Shown: positions 34,356 to 45,227 of the stretch, piece by piece
Layout of the letters: the number at the start of each line of letters is the position of its first letter
Numbering within the stretch: position 1 is the first letter of the stretch
From: Balamuthia mandrillaris
Taxonomy: Eukaryota; Discosea; Longamoebia; Balamuthiidae
Reading direction: 5' to 3'
DNA: 63,335 nt
NCBI GenBank assembly: GCA_031835245.1
Contig: JAVKOQ010000297.1
Location: forward strand, 1-63,335
The notes under the pieces: model-generated
The model's database searches: none
What the model saw: only the letters and a program-made list of their open reading frames with translations
What the model was told of the DNA's origin: nothing
Made by a program: the position numbers and the translations under genes

Positions 34356-36095
34356 CTACCGCCCCCTCACAGAGGAGGAGGAGGAGGTGGTAAGTGCTTG
34401 TAACGTAAAAAAGCGGATCAAGATGTTTCGGGCGGCGTTGGCATCTCGATCCGCCTGGTAGCCACACTCGGGTTGGGGGCACCGAAAGGTCTTGTTTCCC
34501 CCCAACTGGTGGTGGACTTGGCCGCACTTGCCGCAGGTCTTGGAGGTGTATTCCTCATCGCAGAGGCAGACCGTACAGGACGGAAATTGCTTGGCCTTGT
34601 TGAGGAGCCTCTGCCTGAAGCGATAGTGGGACCAGGTGAGCATGGCTCTGGCCGTTCGTGAGCCAATGCGGCGGTGGCCTCGCCGCACCATCTGCTGGCT
34701 CCTGAACTCTGGCAGAAGGATGAGGGAGAAGTTCCTGACCAACCAAGACACGAGCTTCTTGTGGAGGTCATCCACCAGGTTGCGGATCCTCTGGCGAAGC
34801 CGAGCAGCGGCCCTTCGGAGACGGCGCCGTTGCCTGTGGTTGCCCTTGGTGCCCTTACTCTGCATGCGATCCAGGCGGTGGCACAGCTTGCCTATCTCGT
34901 TGATGTCCGCTTTGCCCCACTCGGTGACCTCCCCGCAGCCGTTGTAGGTGGTCATGAATGTGCGCACTCCTGGATCCAAGGCGATGATGCCTGCCTCTCT
35001 CCTTCGGTGCTCACGGGCTTGGCTCTCGCCCATGAGCTTCAAAGGCTGAGGCACACAGAGGTAGTAATGGCCCAGTCGAGTGTCCTTCACCAGACGAACG
35101 GCATAGAGCACCTCCGACGGAACTTTGTAGTTCTTGTCCCTCGCTTTGATTCGCGCCTCCCCGAAGAAGAGTTGGCGGATGGACTTGCTGTGGTTCCACT
35201 CCCTGGCTTGGATGCTGAGAGACTGGCTCTTGTCCTTCCGACCACGGAACTTCATCTTGAATCCAGTCCTGCCCGCCGCCAAGCTGGTTTTCACGCCGTT
35301 GAAGAAATCATCGACAGCGTCACTGCGAATGTATCGAGGAGTTTCCAACACCCACGCAAGGCTCTTGTCCTCTCCGTTGAAATTGCCGTTATTCAGGAAT
35401 TTCTCCCTGACTTGTTCCTTCATCTCCTTAAGAGGCATTCCTTTATGTTCACGATGGAACTCCACGGCCTTGTTGTAGGTCCATCGTACTGTGCCGAACC
35501 ACTTGGCCAGCGTCTTCTTTTGTTCTGAGCGCGGATAAAGGCGGATCTTCTCCACTCGCCCCACTACCGGTTTCTCCTCTCCGTTCTTGCCTTTTTTGGT
35601 GAGCTGTACGGCTGGGCGAGACGGAACGAGTCCCTCGATGAGGCCTAACAAGCCTTTCTGGTTTTTCTCCTCTTCTTCCTTCTCCTTCTCCTTCTCCTTC
35701 TCCTCTTCCTCTTCCTCCTCCTTCTCCTTCTCCTTCTTCTTCTCCTCCTCCTCCAACACCTTTTCTCCGTTAGGAATGTGCTTGCAGGCGGTGAACCATC
35801 CTGAACCACAGGCAAAGGGTTCTTCCAAGCACAAGGCTTCCGGGCGTATTAATCTTCTCCCGATTTCGCTGGAAAACTGGTTCCAAAAGGGCTGGGCAGG
35901 TGCAGCCTGCGGCCTACCACGCTTCTGTGCCCTTGCCTGAGGTGCCGCTGGGGCGTTTTCCGCTCTTCTTTTCCGAGTAGCAGTGGAAGTAGCAGAAGTA
36001 GTGGCGCGACCCCCTTCCTTGTGAACCCGACCGAAGTGGATGGCCAACCCGTGAGAGGTAGCAAACTTTTTTCCGCACTGTGGGCAACTTGCCAT
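34356..36095 (-). CDS. Fanzor (eukaryotic TnpB-like RNA-guided nuclease) with N-terminal C2H2 zinc finger
   Basis: The 579-residue protein starts at the ATG at 36095. Residues 1-26 form a C2H2 finger (C4, C7, H20, H25). A basic stretch near 41-61 (RKRRAENAP, AQKRGR) could be a nuclear signal. A highly charged Glu/Lys linker spans about 111-145. The TnpB-like part begins near 178 (RVEKIRLYPRSEQKKTLAKW, FGTVRWTYNKAVEF). The RuvC-like triad appears complete: Asp about 373 in IIALDPGVRTFMTTYNG, Glu about 462 in LLPEFRSQQM, and Asp about 550 in DRDANAARNIL. A zinc ribbon (CGKC ... CPQPEC, about 520-543) lies between the last two. This is the IS607-TnpB/Fanzor2 style. Family members cut DNA guided by an omegaRNA encoded next to the gene. 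The gene is uninterrupted and intronless. The GAG-rich linker is encoded by a purine repeat. Confidence 0.9.
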   Translation of the reverse strand: MASCPQCGKKFATSHGLAIHFGRVHKEGGRATTSATSTATRKRRAENAPAAPQARAQKRGRPQAAPAQPFWNQFSSEIGRRLIRPEALCLEEPFACGSGWFTACKHIPNGEKVLEEEEKKKEKEKEEEEEEEKEKEKEKEEEEKNQKGLLGLIEGLVPSRPAVQLTKKGKNGEEKPVVGRVEKIRLYPRSEQKKTLAKWFGTVRWTYNKAVEFHREHKGMPLKEMKEQVREKFLNNGNFNGEDKSLAWVLETPRYIRSDAVDDFFNGVKTSLAAGRTGFKMKFRGRKDKSQSLSIQAREWNHSKSIRQLFFGEARIKARDKNYKVPSEVLYAVRLVKDTRLGHYYLCVPQPLKLMGESQAREHRRREAGIIALDPGVRTFMTTYNGCGEVTEWGKADINEIGKLCHRLDRMQSKGTKGNHRQRRRLRRAAARLRQRIRNLVDDLHKKLVSWLVRNFSLILLPEFRSQQMVRRGHRRIGSRTARAMLTWSHYRFRQRLLNKAKQFPSCTVCLCDEEYTSKTCGKCGQVHHQLGGNKTFRCPQPECGYQADRDANAARNILIRFFTLQALTTSSSSSVRGR

Positions 36096-36645
36096 TCAGG
36101 CCAGCTTCCAGCAGCGTTGTGGAAGAGGCGCACAGAGGTTCGTGATGCTGTTCTTTTTTAAACAAAAGAAATCATTAGTGAGTGGTTGGTAACAAATTTT
36201 TTTTCCATCATCAAAAAATGTAGTGAGCGAGCAGAGAAAAAAGAACGCTACCTTTTCAATCGGAGCAGTGCCCCTGCCTGCGGCTGAACCGCTTCGGTTT
36301 CCACCTCTGCCTCCTTCCGCTGGTTTCCTCCTTGTGTAGTAGAAGCGTAGCAATGAGAAATACGGTGGTGCGTGGAGCTGCGTGGATGTGTGTGTCTGTG
36401 TGTTTACTTTTGAAAAGAAAGAAAAGAAGAGAAGAGAAGAAAAGAAAACGAGTAGCAGAAAAATGTCAAGGCGACTGACGAGTACCAAAAGTTTATTGGC
36501 GGCAGCAGCAGCATGAGCATCCATTCCGTACACCCCACCCCACACCCCACCCTACCACTTTGCCTTCAGAGACGTGGGAGAAGGAAGGGTTGTTTTGGCG
36601 GGAAACATGCTCATTGGCCCAAAAGACTAATGTCGTGATTTCTTT
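36096..36645. other. Fanzor upstream non-coding region within the element
   Basis: About 550 bp between the Fanzor ATG and the right end. On the minus strand an Arg/Gly-rich short frame (about 36325-36255) ends in a GT donor. It could be a 5' leader exon spliced to near 36105, but the main frame has its own ATG. The region is otherwise A/T- and purine-rich with no domain. Confidence 0.3.
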
Positions 36646-36676
36646 TTTCGTTGTCCTTAGATCTTATGATCTTGCC

Positions 36677-36765
36677 TGCTCACTGCATCTCATCGATCCT
36701 ACCCTTATCCCCTCCCTCTTTTCTTAAAATGAGAGAGGAGACAAGCCAGTTCATCCCACCACCAC

Positions 36766-36799
<34 letters not shown>

Positions 36800-37039
36800 G
36801 GTGGGTTGGAGGCAAAATAAACAAAGGCGGCGCCAAGATCAAGGGCCTTGATGAGGAAACAACAACTACCGTGTGGCGGTGCCAATACTGGGAGGATGAC
36901 ACGTGTGTTAGGCGAGGAGTCACTGAGGTAAACTTGGCAGAGCCCCCCTCCTTTCCCCCCCCCCTTTTCTTTTCCCCTCCCAAAAACAACCCACTCAGCA
37001 GCAGCAGACCAGCAGCAGCAGCAGGAAGGAAGAAAGAGC
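36677..37039. other. DDB1 upstream region with another element-end fragment
   Basis: These 363 bp hold a (CCA)n(GCA)n simple repeat (36756-36798), then GGCGGCGCCAAGATCAAG at 36828-36845 (the Fanzor-element left-end signature, no more of it), a C-tract (36951-36964) and an AGC-rich stretch before the DDB1 ATG. It presumably contains the DDB1 promoter. Confidence 0.6.
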
Positions 37040-37718
37040 ATGGCCTTCAACTACGTGGTTACCGCTCATAAGCCTACCAGTGTCACAAGCTCCCTCGTGG
37101 GCCACTTCACAGCCCCTGACGAGGTGAACCTCATCATCAGGTACCCGGCCGCTCCTCCCTTTTTTTTTGTGGTCTGTCATTGCTCAAAGCAGGAGCCACC
37201 ACCACCACCACTAACCAGCTCCTCTCCAGTAAATCAACACGCCTGGAAATACACCTACTAACACCAGAGGGCTTACAACCCCTTCACGATGTTGGTCTCT
37301 ATGGCAGAATTGCTACCATGCAGTTGTTCAGGCCCAAGGTCCGCTCAACCTTTGCCCTACACCTCCTAAGGGTTTGTGTTGGCACACCCAAACTAACTGA
37401 GCAAACATGGCTCTCGTGTGTGGGTGTATGTAGGGGCTAGACAAAGACCTGCTTTTTATCACCACTGAGAGATACAAGTTTTGCGTACTTGGCTACAAAG
37501 ACGGTGAAATCATAACAATGGCAAATGGTGATGTTCAGGACCGCATCGGTCGTCCTGCTGACGTGGGCCAAATTGGCATCATAGATCCAGACTGTAGAAT
37601 GATTGGACTTCACCTCTATGACGGCCTATTCAAAGTCATTCCAATGGACCCTGAAACCGGCCAGCTACAGGAGGCCTTTAACATAAGGTTTCGTTTTTAC
37701 TTTTATCTTACTGCTTCG

Positions 37719-37764
<46 letters not shown>

Positions 37765-40700
37765 CTCTCTGCTCTCGTCTCTCAAGCGTTGTGCGTTACT
37801 CCCTGGCTGCTGCTGCTGCTGACACTCGATGTCAAAAAGGTTAGAAGAGTTGCAAGTAATCGACATTGTATTCTTGCATGGGTCTCCCCGGCCCACAATA
37901 TGTGTGCTTTATCAAGACTCCAAAGAGGCCCGCCATATCAAGACCTACGAAGTTTCCATAAAGAAAAAGGAATTTGTGGAAGGAGATTGGTCACAAGCTA
38001 ACGTAGAGGCCAGTGCTGCCATTCTCATTCCTATCCCAGCACCACTTGGTGGAGTGCTTATCCTTGGGGAGCAAACGATAACCTACCATCCCCCGAGAAT
38101 GGCTCCCTTTAAGTCAGTGGCTATGAAAACTACTATAATTAAATCATACGGCAAAGTTGATCCCGATGGCTCTCGCTATCTTCTGGGAGATCACTTGGGC
38201 AATCTGTTCATCTTGCTACTGCAGCACGATGGACAAACCCTGCGTGACCTCAAACTCGAGTGGCTAGGAGAGGTACGCGTTCAACCCTGTTCGTTGGGGT
38301 GTTTAAACCCAGTCCAGAATTTGACGCCTCTTGCCCTATTCCGCAGACTTGCTGCAGCTCCACGATAAGCTATTTGGATAACGGGGTTGTTTATATAGGA
38401 TCACTGTATGGCGATCCCATGCTAGTCAAGCTTAACGCAGCACAAGATGAACAAACTGGTACTTACATAGAGGTCATAGAGACATACACTAACCTAGGAC
38501 CAATCGTTGATCTAAGCGTTGTGGACCTGGAACGGCAAGGTCAAGTACGTATTGTTGCTGTGGGCCGTTGGCTGGCTTGTTCAATTCTGTATCTTATTGT
38601 TGTACGTTCTCTCCTATGTACCACATTCCTAAAGGGTCAAGTGGTCACTTGTTCTGGTGCTTTCAAAGATGGCTCGCTGCGTATTATACGTAATGGTATC
38701 GGCATCAACGAACAAGCAGAAATCGAGCTTCCAGGCCTAAAAGGGATTTGGTCTTTACGCCCCTCATTTACTGCTTCTCACCACAAATACTTGGTGGTCT
38801 CTTTTATTTCGGAGACGCGCGTGCTAGCTGCGGTAGAAGAAGAGTTAGAGGAACGTCAGCTGGAAGGTTTTGAGACAGAAAAGCGAACCCTACACTGTTG
38901 CAACGCTATCAACGATCAGTTCCTGCAAGTAACTGAGGAATCTGTGCGGCTTATTGACGGTCAGACAATGAAACTCGTAAGCGAATGGAAAGAAGCAAAT
39001 GGAAGCCAAATAACCGTAGTATCATGTAATCCAACTCAAGTAGTTGCTGCTGTGAAAGGAGGACTTTTGTACTATCTCGAGGTCCGTGGTAATCAACTGC
39101 AGCAAGTCAGGTAAGCAGATAGGATCTCAGTTTTCCACATTGGTGGTTCAATCCCTAGTGCTGAACGACGACCATACCTTTATTTTGTTTCACATTTTCA
39201 GTAAGACCCAACTGGAACACGAGATAGCATGCTTAGATATTACGCCATTAGATCGAGACTCGGGAGAAGAACGCTCTGCCTTATGTGCAGTGGGCTTGTG
39301 GAAAGATATTTCAGTGAGAGTACTGGCCCTCCCCTCTTTGCAACAAGGAGCAAAAGAGCTTCTTGGAGGTGAAATCATTCCCCGATCGGTGTTGCTGGCT
39401 TCCTTTGAGGGACAGAGTTACCTACTGTGTGGTCTAGGAGATGGTCACCTTTACAACTTTGTGTTGGATCCGGTTTCTTGCACACTTTCTGAACGAAAGA
39501 AGGTTTCGCTAGCCACGCAGCCTGTTCTTCTTCACACGTTCCACTCAAACGGTGCTACCCATGTTTTTACTTGCTCCGACAGACCCACCGTCATTTATAG
39601 CAGCAACAAGAAGCTTCTTTATGCCAATGTGAATCTGAAGGTAAGATATCTTGCCATCCTTTCTGCTCCATAATCCAATTCGTGGTTTATTTATATCTGG
39701 CTTACTGTCTGGGGCCTGAATAGGAAGTAAACCATGTTTGCCTCTTCCATACGGAGAGCTTTCCAGACAGCTTGGCCTTAGCCTCAGAAGAAGGACTTAC
39801 CATTGGTACCATTGACGAGATTCAAAAGCTACATATTCGCACTGTACCTCTTAAAGAAATGCCCCGCCGTATCTGCCACCAGGAATCCACCCACACATTT
39901 GCTTTACTCACTGCCAAAATTACGTTCACCGCAGATGAAGAGGAGGAAATCAACTTTGTACGGCTTTTGGACGACCAAACTTTCGAGTGTTTGTATTTCC
40001 TATTTCATGATTATCTATTGCGTCCCTAACACATCTATTACAGGTTTGGACTTTTATGCACTCCAAGAGTACGAGAATGGATGCTCCGTAATCTCGTGCT
40101 CCTTCCAGGACGATGCTCAAACCTACTATGTAGTGGGTACGGCATTTGCAGATCCTCAGGAACCAGAACCCTCTTCAGGCCGGCTGCTCGTCTTTTCTGC
40201 TGCCGATAATAAGCTGACGTTGGTTACAGAAAAGGAAGTGAGGGGCGCTGTCTATTGTCTAGATGCGTTTAACGGCAAGTTATTAGCTTGTGTCAACAGC
40301 AAGGTATCTTCAACATTTTTTCCTTCGGAATGTTGCTCTTATTCCCGAAGAAGTAACTTCATGTGCTAAACTTGGCAAATGTACCTTAAGGTTCACCTAT
40401 TGAAATGGATTCAAAACGAAAGTACTGGCGTTCGAGAATTAACTTCTGAAAGCTCCCACCACGGCCATATATTAGCGCTTTTTGCTGGTTCTCTCTCTCT
40501 CTCTCTCTTTCCTTCCCTCTCGCTCATAACGTCTATAACCAAAATATATTTGTAGTATCTCGTGGAGACTTTATTGTTGTGGGGGATTTGATGAAGTCCA
40601 TCAGCCTACTGGCCTATAAGTCTATAGACGGTGTAATCGAGGAGATAGCCAGGTAGTGTCAGCCAAACACTTTTTGTTGAAAAGAGCTGACCTTTGGTTT

Positions 40701-41381
40701 AAAACAGGGACTATAATCCAAATTGGATGACAGCTATAGAGGTCTTGGACGACGACACCTTTATTGGTGCTGAGAACTCTTTCAATCTCTTTACTGTAAG
40801 AAAAAACAGCGATGCTGCTACTGACGATGAGCGAGGTCGGTTGGAGGTTGTTGGAGAGTATCACCTAGGAGAGTTTGTGAATAGATTTAGACATGGTAAT
40901 TGCTCTGCTCTCTGCCCTCCTCTGCTCTTTGGCTAATCCTCTTGCACATAGGTTCGCTCGTCATGAAAATGCCAGAAGGAGAAGGACTTTCCCTTCCAAC
41001 TATTATTTTCGGCACTGTGAATGGAGCTATTGGTGTGGTCGCTTCCCTTCCAGAGGAAATGTTCCGTTTTCTGTCCAAGTTACAAGACAACCTTAGTAAC
41101 ATCATAAAGGGAGTCGGCGGCTTAAGCCATGCAGAGTGAGTATTTTATTTTTATTTAAGTGGTGCGGTTCTTGTGCTGACAAGGTTATGTTGTCTTACAG
41201 GTGGCGGTCTTTTGCAAATGAAAGACGAACAGCGCCAGGCAGAGGATTCATTGATGGAGATCTGATAGAAAGCTTTTTGTATTTGAAAAGAGAGGACATG
41301 GAGGCGGCAACGAAGGGGCTTGACATCAGTGTGGACGACTTAACAAAGCGTATCGAATCCTTGGTGCAAGCAATTCACTAA
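37040..41381 (+). CDS. DDB1: DNA damage-binding protein 1 (DDB1), CUL4 adaptor
   Basis: The full-length gene starts [15 protein letters not shown] and continues over more than a dozen exons with [14 protein letters not shown] text ([20 protein letters not shown]), [160 protein letters not shown] text and [14 protein letters not shown]. It covers the BPA, BPB and BPC propellers and the C-terminal helices. DDB1 is the adaptor of CUL4 ubiquitin ligases in DNA repair and replication control. Introns are short; two (about 37715-37780 and 40491-40508) carry sense CT runs. Compared with human DDB1, the loop after IRTVPL is shorter. Stop at 41379-41381. Confidence 0.96.
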
Positions 41382-41808
41382 TAAAAGCAAGCACAAATTA
41401 GTTTCTCTCCACATCACCAAAACTTTTTGTCATAAAACCCCACGCCATTTGCTGGGGAGAAAAAGAAAGAAGAAAAGATGCCTTTTTGCTGGTGAATTTT
41501 TTCTTTATTTGTTTAAAAAAACCCATGAAGGGTTTCCAGAAATTGCGTCCCGACCTTGCGGTCGTGACGCGGGGCATTGGATAGTAGTTTTCAATCAGCA
41601 AAAACCATGCATCCCTAGGCGGTCACTTGCAATGGTTTTGCCCCAAGCGTAAAGATGTTTTGCGGAGTGTTTGGTTGTTGTATTTATACTTGCGGAGAAC
41701 ACTTTTTTATTATGGGATAGTATTCTCTGTGCTTTTTTGGGGGTAGGCTTACGTAAGCTTTTTTTTTTTTTTTTTTGCAGAACCAAAAAACAGATCACAA
41801 CAGCAAAG
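41382..41808. other. DDB1-PRPF31 intergenic region with three stem-loops
   Basis: These 427 bp contain three successive inverted repeats. They are AAACCC/GGGTTT at 41519-41535, GCGTC-CGACC/GGTCG-GACGC at 41545-41570, and arms of about 13 bp (GCAAAAACCATGCA and TTGCAATGGTTTTGC) at 41598-41642. On the minus strand the first stem is followed by a T-run. This could be a structured RNA gene or a foldback MITE. A 16-bp T-tract precedes the PRPF31 start as part of a 5' leader intron or promoter. Confidence 0.5.
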
Positions 41809-43473
41809 ATGGCCCAAACTCTTGCTGACGCCTTCTTGGCTGACCTTGGCGAAGAATTGGAAGAGGAAGAGGCTGAAGAACAAGAGGAACAGGATGACAC
41901 AGGAGAAAAGCAAGATGAAGAGCTTGGGGAGGAGAGATCGAAGGACAAAGGCAAAGGTAAAGAACCCAGCTGGGAAGAAGTGGATGTATCGCAATACGAA
42001 GATGTTCGCAGCATCGCTCACTTGCTCACTGGTGACGAATTGCAGTCACTTCTTAAGGTACTACTCGTACACACACTTCTCGGCTCAATCTAAAACTAAC
42101 AATTTTCCTTCCTTGTTACCACAGACCATCGAAGAAAACGCAAGCAAGCAACCCAAAAGCACAACCAGCGGCCCTATCGAGGCTGACCCTGAATATGGCC
42201 TCATTGTGCGCTGCACCGAGATGACGGCGAAGCTATCGGACGAGCTACAGCTTGTTCATAAGTTTGTGAGGGACCATTACGCCAAAAAGTTTCCGGAGCT
42301 CGAGTCCTTGGTTCTTAATCCTTTAGACTATGCTAAGGCTGTTAAGCGCATTGGCAATGAAACGGTATTCCTTCTGCCCACAAAGTTCTCTCTCTCTCTC
42401 TCTCTCTCTCTTTCTGCTAACTTTGAGAATAGGACTTGACAGTGGTAAATCTATCAGACATTTTGCCGCCAGCAACGGTGATGGTGGTGTCGGTGACAGC
42501 ATCTACAACTGAGGGGACACCCTTGCCCGAATCAAAGATGGAGCGGATAGTTGAGGGTTGCGATGAGATCATAGCCTTGGATACAGCCAGACAAAGGATA
42601 TTGGGGTATGTGGAAAGCCGTATGTCTTACATAGCACCCAACCTATCGATAATCGTGGGAACGTCCATAGCAGCCAAACTTATGGGGGCAGCTGGAGGAC
42701 TGACAGCCTTGTCCAAGATGCCCTCGGGCAACGTACAAATATTGGGATCCAAAAAAAGGGCATTGGGAGGATTTGCTTCCATTTCTCTGCGTTCCCACAC
42801 CGGCTTCATTGATGATTGTGAGATTCTGCAACACACTCCACAATCCCTCAAGATGAAGGCTCGCCGCCTCGTGGCTGGAAAATGCACTCTCGCAGCTCGT
42901 GTGGACAGCTTCCATGATGCTCCAGAAGGGGCTTGTGGCCGGAAGCTACGCCAAGAAATAGAGAAAAAGATCAACAAATGGCAAGAACCACCCCCACCCA
43001 AAGCACCAAAGCCTCTGCCTGTCCCCGACCAAAAAGCCAAAAAAAAGAGAGGAGGGGCACGTATGCGCAGGATGAAAGAAAAGTATGCGGTGACAGAAGT
43101 GCGCAAGCAGGCCAACCGCATGGCCTTTGGCCCTGATGTCGAGGACAGTTCCTATGGTATGGGTCAGAACTTTGGCATGCTGGGCAAATCTGGCAGTGGC
43201 AAGATACGTGTTGCTGCTGAAAATAAGAACCTTCTCCTAAAAAATAAGCGGCGAAAAACAGCAGGAGGGGCTACCACTGTTGGTGGTGCTTCCACTGCAA
43301 CATCCGGTATGGCATCCAGCCTGGCCTTTACTCCTGTTCAAGGCTTTGAACTAGAGGACCCCCTTGCTGCTGCTCGGAAGGTCCAGCAGGCAAACGAGAA
43401 ATACTTTTCTGCTACAAGTGGCTTTGCCAAGGTCATCAAAAGAGATGCCAACTGTTTAAAAGAACAAACTTGA
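41809..43473 (+). CDS. PRPF31: U4/U6 small nuclear ribonucleoprotein Prp31
   Basis: The gene starts MAQTLADAFLADLGEELEEE, an acidic head typical of Prp31. It continues over two introns (about 42058-42124 and 42364-42434) into the Nop domain: ELQLVHKFVRDHYAKKFPEL, LVLNPLDYAKAVKRIGNE, ACDEIIALD-like text, ILGYVESRMSYIAPNLSIIV, GTSIAAKLMGAAGGLTALSK, MPSGNVQILGSKK, GFIDDCEILQHTP and RRLVAGKCTLAARVD. A C-terminal Prp31-specific region follows (YAVTEVRKQANRMAFG, LGKSGSGKIR) and ends at KEQT. The Nop domain binds 15.5K-U4 snRNA, and Prp31 joins U4/U6 to U5. The length of about 500 residues is normal. The second intron has a sense CT run (42389-42411). Confidence 0.96.
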
Positions 43474-44243
43474 CAAACCTCAACATCACTATAATAAAAC
43501 AAGACAATGAAATGAAAGTGTTGTGTATGTGTTCTTGAGTTGCTTCCTTTGTGTCCCTGATGGTTTTTTGGCATCATTACCTAGCTGTTGTTGTTATGAT
43601 CTATTTTTGCTGATACAGTCTCTTTTATCCCTCTTGCCCTGCCTCCTCCCCTGTCCTACTTTTCTCCTTTCCTTCTCTTCTTCTTCCTTCCTCCTTCTTC
43701 CTGCCTCCTTTTCTCCTTCTTTCCTTTCCTCAGCTTAACTAGCAAGACCTTCAAACCTAGAGCATTCAGTCAAACCCCAACTGCTTAAAGAGCAACTTTT
43801 GTGCAGGACAGTTAGCTTTGTTGTTTATAAACAACTAGTAGTGGTAGTTATAAGAAGTTCATTTGCTCTGAGCAACACCAAAGATAAGAAACAAAAAAAC
43901 ATAAAAAGTAACAATGTATATACATTGTGTATTCTTACTTTTCTTACTTCCTTACCTTCAACGACTTCATAATTGTTATATCAAACTTCTTATTACTACT
44001 ACTTCCCTTTAAAATGGTAAATTACAGTATAGAATAACTTCACTACCCTGGACAGAAGTTGTTCAATGTGTTATGAACACAGACCATTGACCTTACTTTT
44101 GGCTTACAGTAGTGACAGGTTTTTTCATGGTATAGATTTGGATTGTGAAAGAGTTTAATATTTTTTCTAATCTTTCTTTTTTTCCTAAATAGTGACCTAT
44201 GCAATCTCTATCTGGGGTATAGAAGGAGCTTGGAAAGTGAAAT
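43474..44243. other. Start of A/T-rich repeat island
   Basis: About 770 bp without genes beyond the PRPF31 3' end. A pyrimidine stretch lies at 43615-43735. A repeat copy (about 43845-43925, minus orientation) of the GGTGTTGCTCTCAGAGCAAA family also occurs at 45245 and 52310. A/T content rises clearly from here on. Confidence 0.5.
43845..43925 (-). repeat. Short dispersed repeat, copy 1
   Basis: Read on the minus strand this has TACATTGTTACTTTTTATG-like text, then TTGGTGTTGCTC, AGAGCAAATGAACTTCTTA. It is related to the copies at 45242-45316 and about 52310-52380. The family is unnamed and has an AATAAA-like core near one end in the other copies. Confidence 0.6.
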
Positions 44244-44620
44244 TGTTGGAAAACTCCAACATAGTAGCTCTTCTTTTCTTTCTGTTGACTTCTCCTTCCT
44301 GTTGTTGACCTGGGGGAACCTCTCATCCTCCGTTCTCTTTTCTTGATGTTTCCTTTTTCCCAATCTTCTGTTTTATGCTTTGCTTGTTTATGGATCTTTC
44401 TTTTGACTTAAATACCACCTTTCCTTGCTTCTTCTTCTTCTTTTTCCTCTCAGGACAGCTTACAACAAGATACTTTACTTTCACTTGTACTCTTTACCTT
44501 AGTAAATTAAGTTCAAGTCTCATATTACTATGTCTCCACTATCATTCTCATTCATATTTTTATAACAAAACCACTTGCAACCTGATACCACCTGCTTGCC
44601 CTCCTTCCACCAGATGCTGA
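44244..44620 (+). mobile_element. LTR and leader fragment of a Ty3/gypsy-type element (fossil)
   Basis: It starts TGTTGGAAAACTCCAACA and matches the two LTRs at 48250 and 51675 over about 250 bp. Its similarity to the 48250 copy continues some way beyond the LTR end, into the leader. No coding part follows in this orientation. It is a broken remnant, more diverged than the pair further right. Confidence 0.75.
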
Positions 44621-45227
44621 TTTTGTGGAAGTTAATTTGGTCATTGTCCAGCTGTCATAAAAGCTGGAAAAGGATGTTCAAATGAGAATAGATTTATTGA
44701 AAGGCAAGACCAATGGTACCTATCCCATGCTTTCTCCTCAATCAGTGCTTGTTGAGGATCAAAGACAAAAGAATCAGCTGAATGCCTCAGCAATAAGAGA
44801 GGAAAAGAGAAAGACAAAGGCAGAGGCAGAGACAGAGGGAACGGTAATAAGGCTGGAAAACATCAACAGACATCAACTTGATCAGCATAGTGAAAAGACC
44901 TTTAATAGAACAAAAGAAAGAAATATATATTCAGATTTATCAGTAAAAAAAAGAAAAAGAGAGAAGGAGAAAAAAAAATAATATGAAAGTTCCAAGGTGA
45001 CAAGTAATGTAAAAGCCATTATTTCTCTTTCACACTTTGTTGGTAAAATAATCAACACTATCTCAAGACTTATGCAAAATGCCTACTCTCCAGTTTTTCT
45101 TCTTTCCTGTCTCTCTTTTTTGTTTCTCTCAATGTACCCTAAAGCTACAACAGAGATCTCCTTTTGTTGTTTTTCTTATTTTCTTCTAGAATACGCTCCT
45201 TTCTGATGCCATGCCACCACATTCAAT

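Larger units (their letters stand above)
34182..36676 (-). mobile_element. Fanzor-carrying DNA transposon, looks whole
   Basis: The left end (34182 on) reads GGCGGCGCCAAGATCAAGCC, then GATCAATGGGACAACGAAAA. The reverse complement of the right end (36676 down to about 36640) reads GGCAAGATCATAAGATCTAA, then GGACAACGAAAA. These align as imperfect terminal inverted repeats of about 35-40 bp sharing the AAGATC and GGACAACGAAAA cores. The single large gene is the Fanzor nuclease on the minus strand. No second transposase or serine resolvase is seen inside, so it may be moved by its own nuclease/ends or by a transposase elsewhere. No clear target-site duplication was found. About 550 bp upstream of the gene and about 170 bp downstream are non-coding. 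Confidence 0.7.

Noticed and set aside
34674-35528. 284-codon plus-strand frame opposite the Fanzor gene
   Set aside because: Composition shadow. The minus strand carries the complete nuclease motifs and zinc ribbon.
34356-36095. Bacterial TnpB contamination or a recent bacterial insertion
   Set aside because: Matching ends recur at several sites among intron-containing eukaryotic genes, and the protein has a C2H2 finger and long charged linker. It fits a resident Fanzor element.
39100-39200. tRNA-like GGTTCAATCC text
   Set aside because: It is a short match inside a DDB1 intron with no cloverleaf around it. No tRNA or rRNA gene was recognised anywhere in the window.
1-43473. Functional cluster of splicing genes (SART1, SNRPC, PRPF31)
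   Set aside because: They are separated by unrelated genes on both strands. Co-location is most simply chance in a gene-dense genome.
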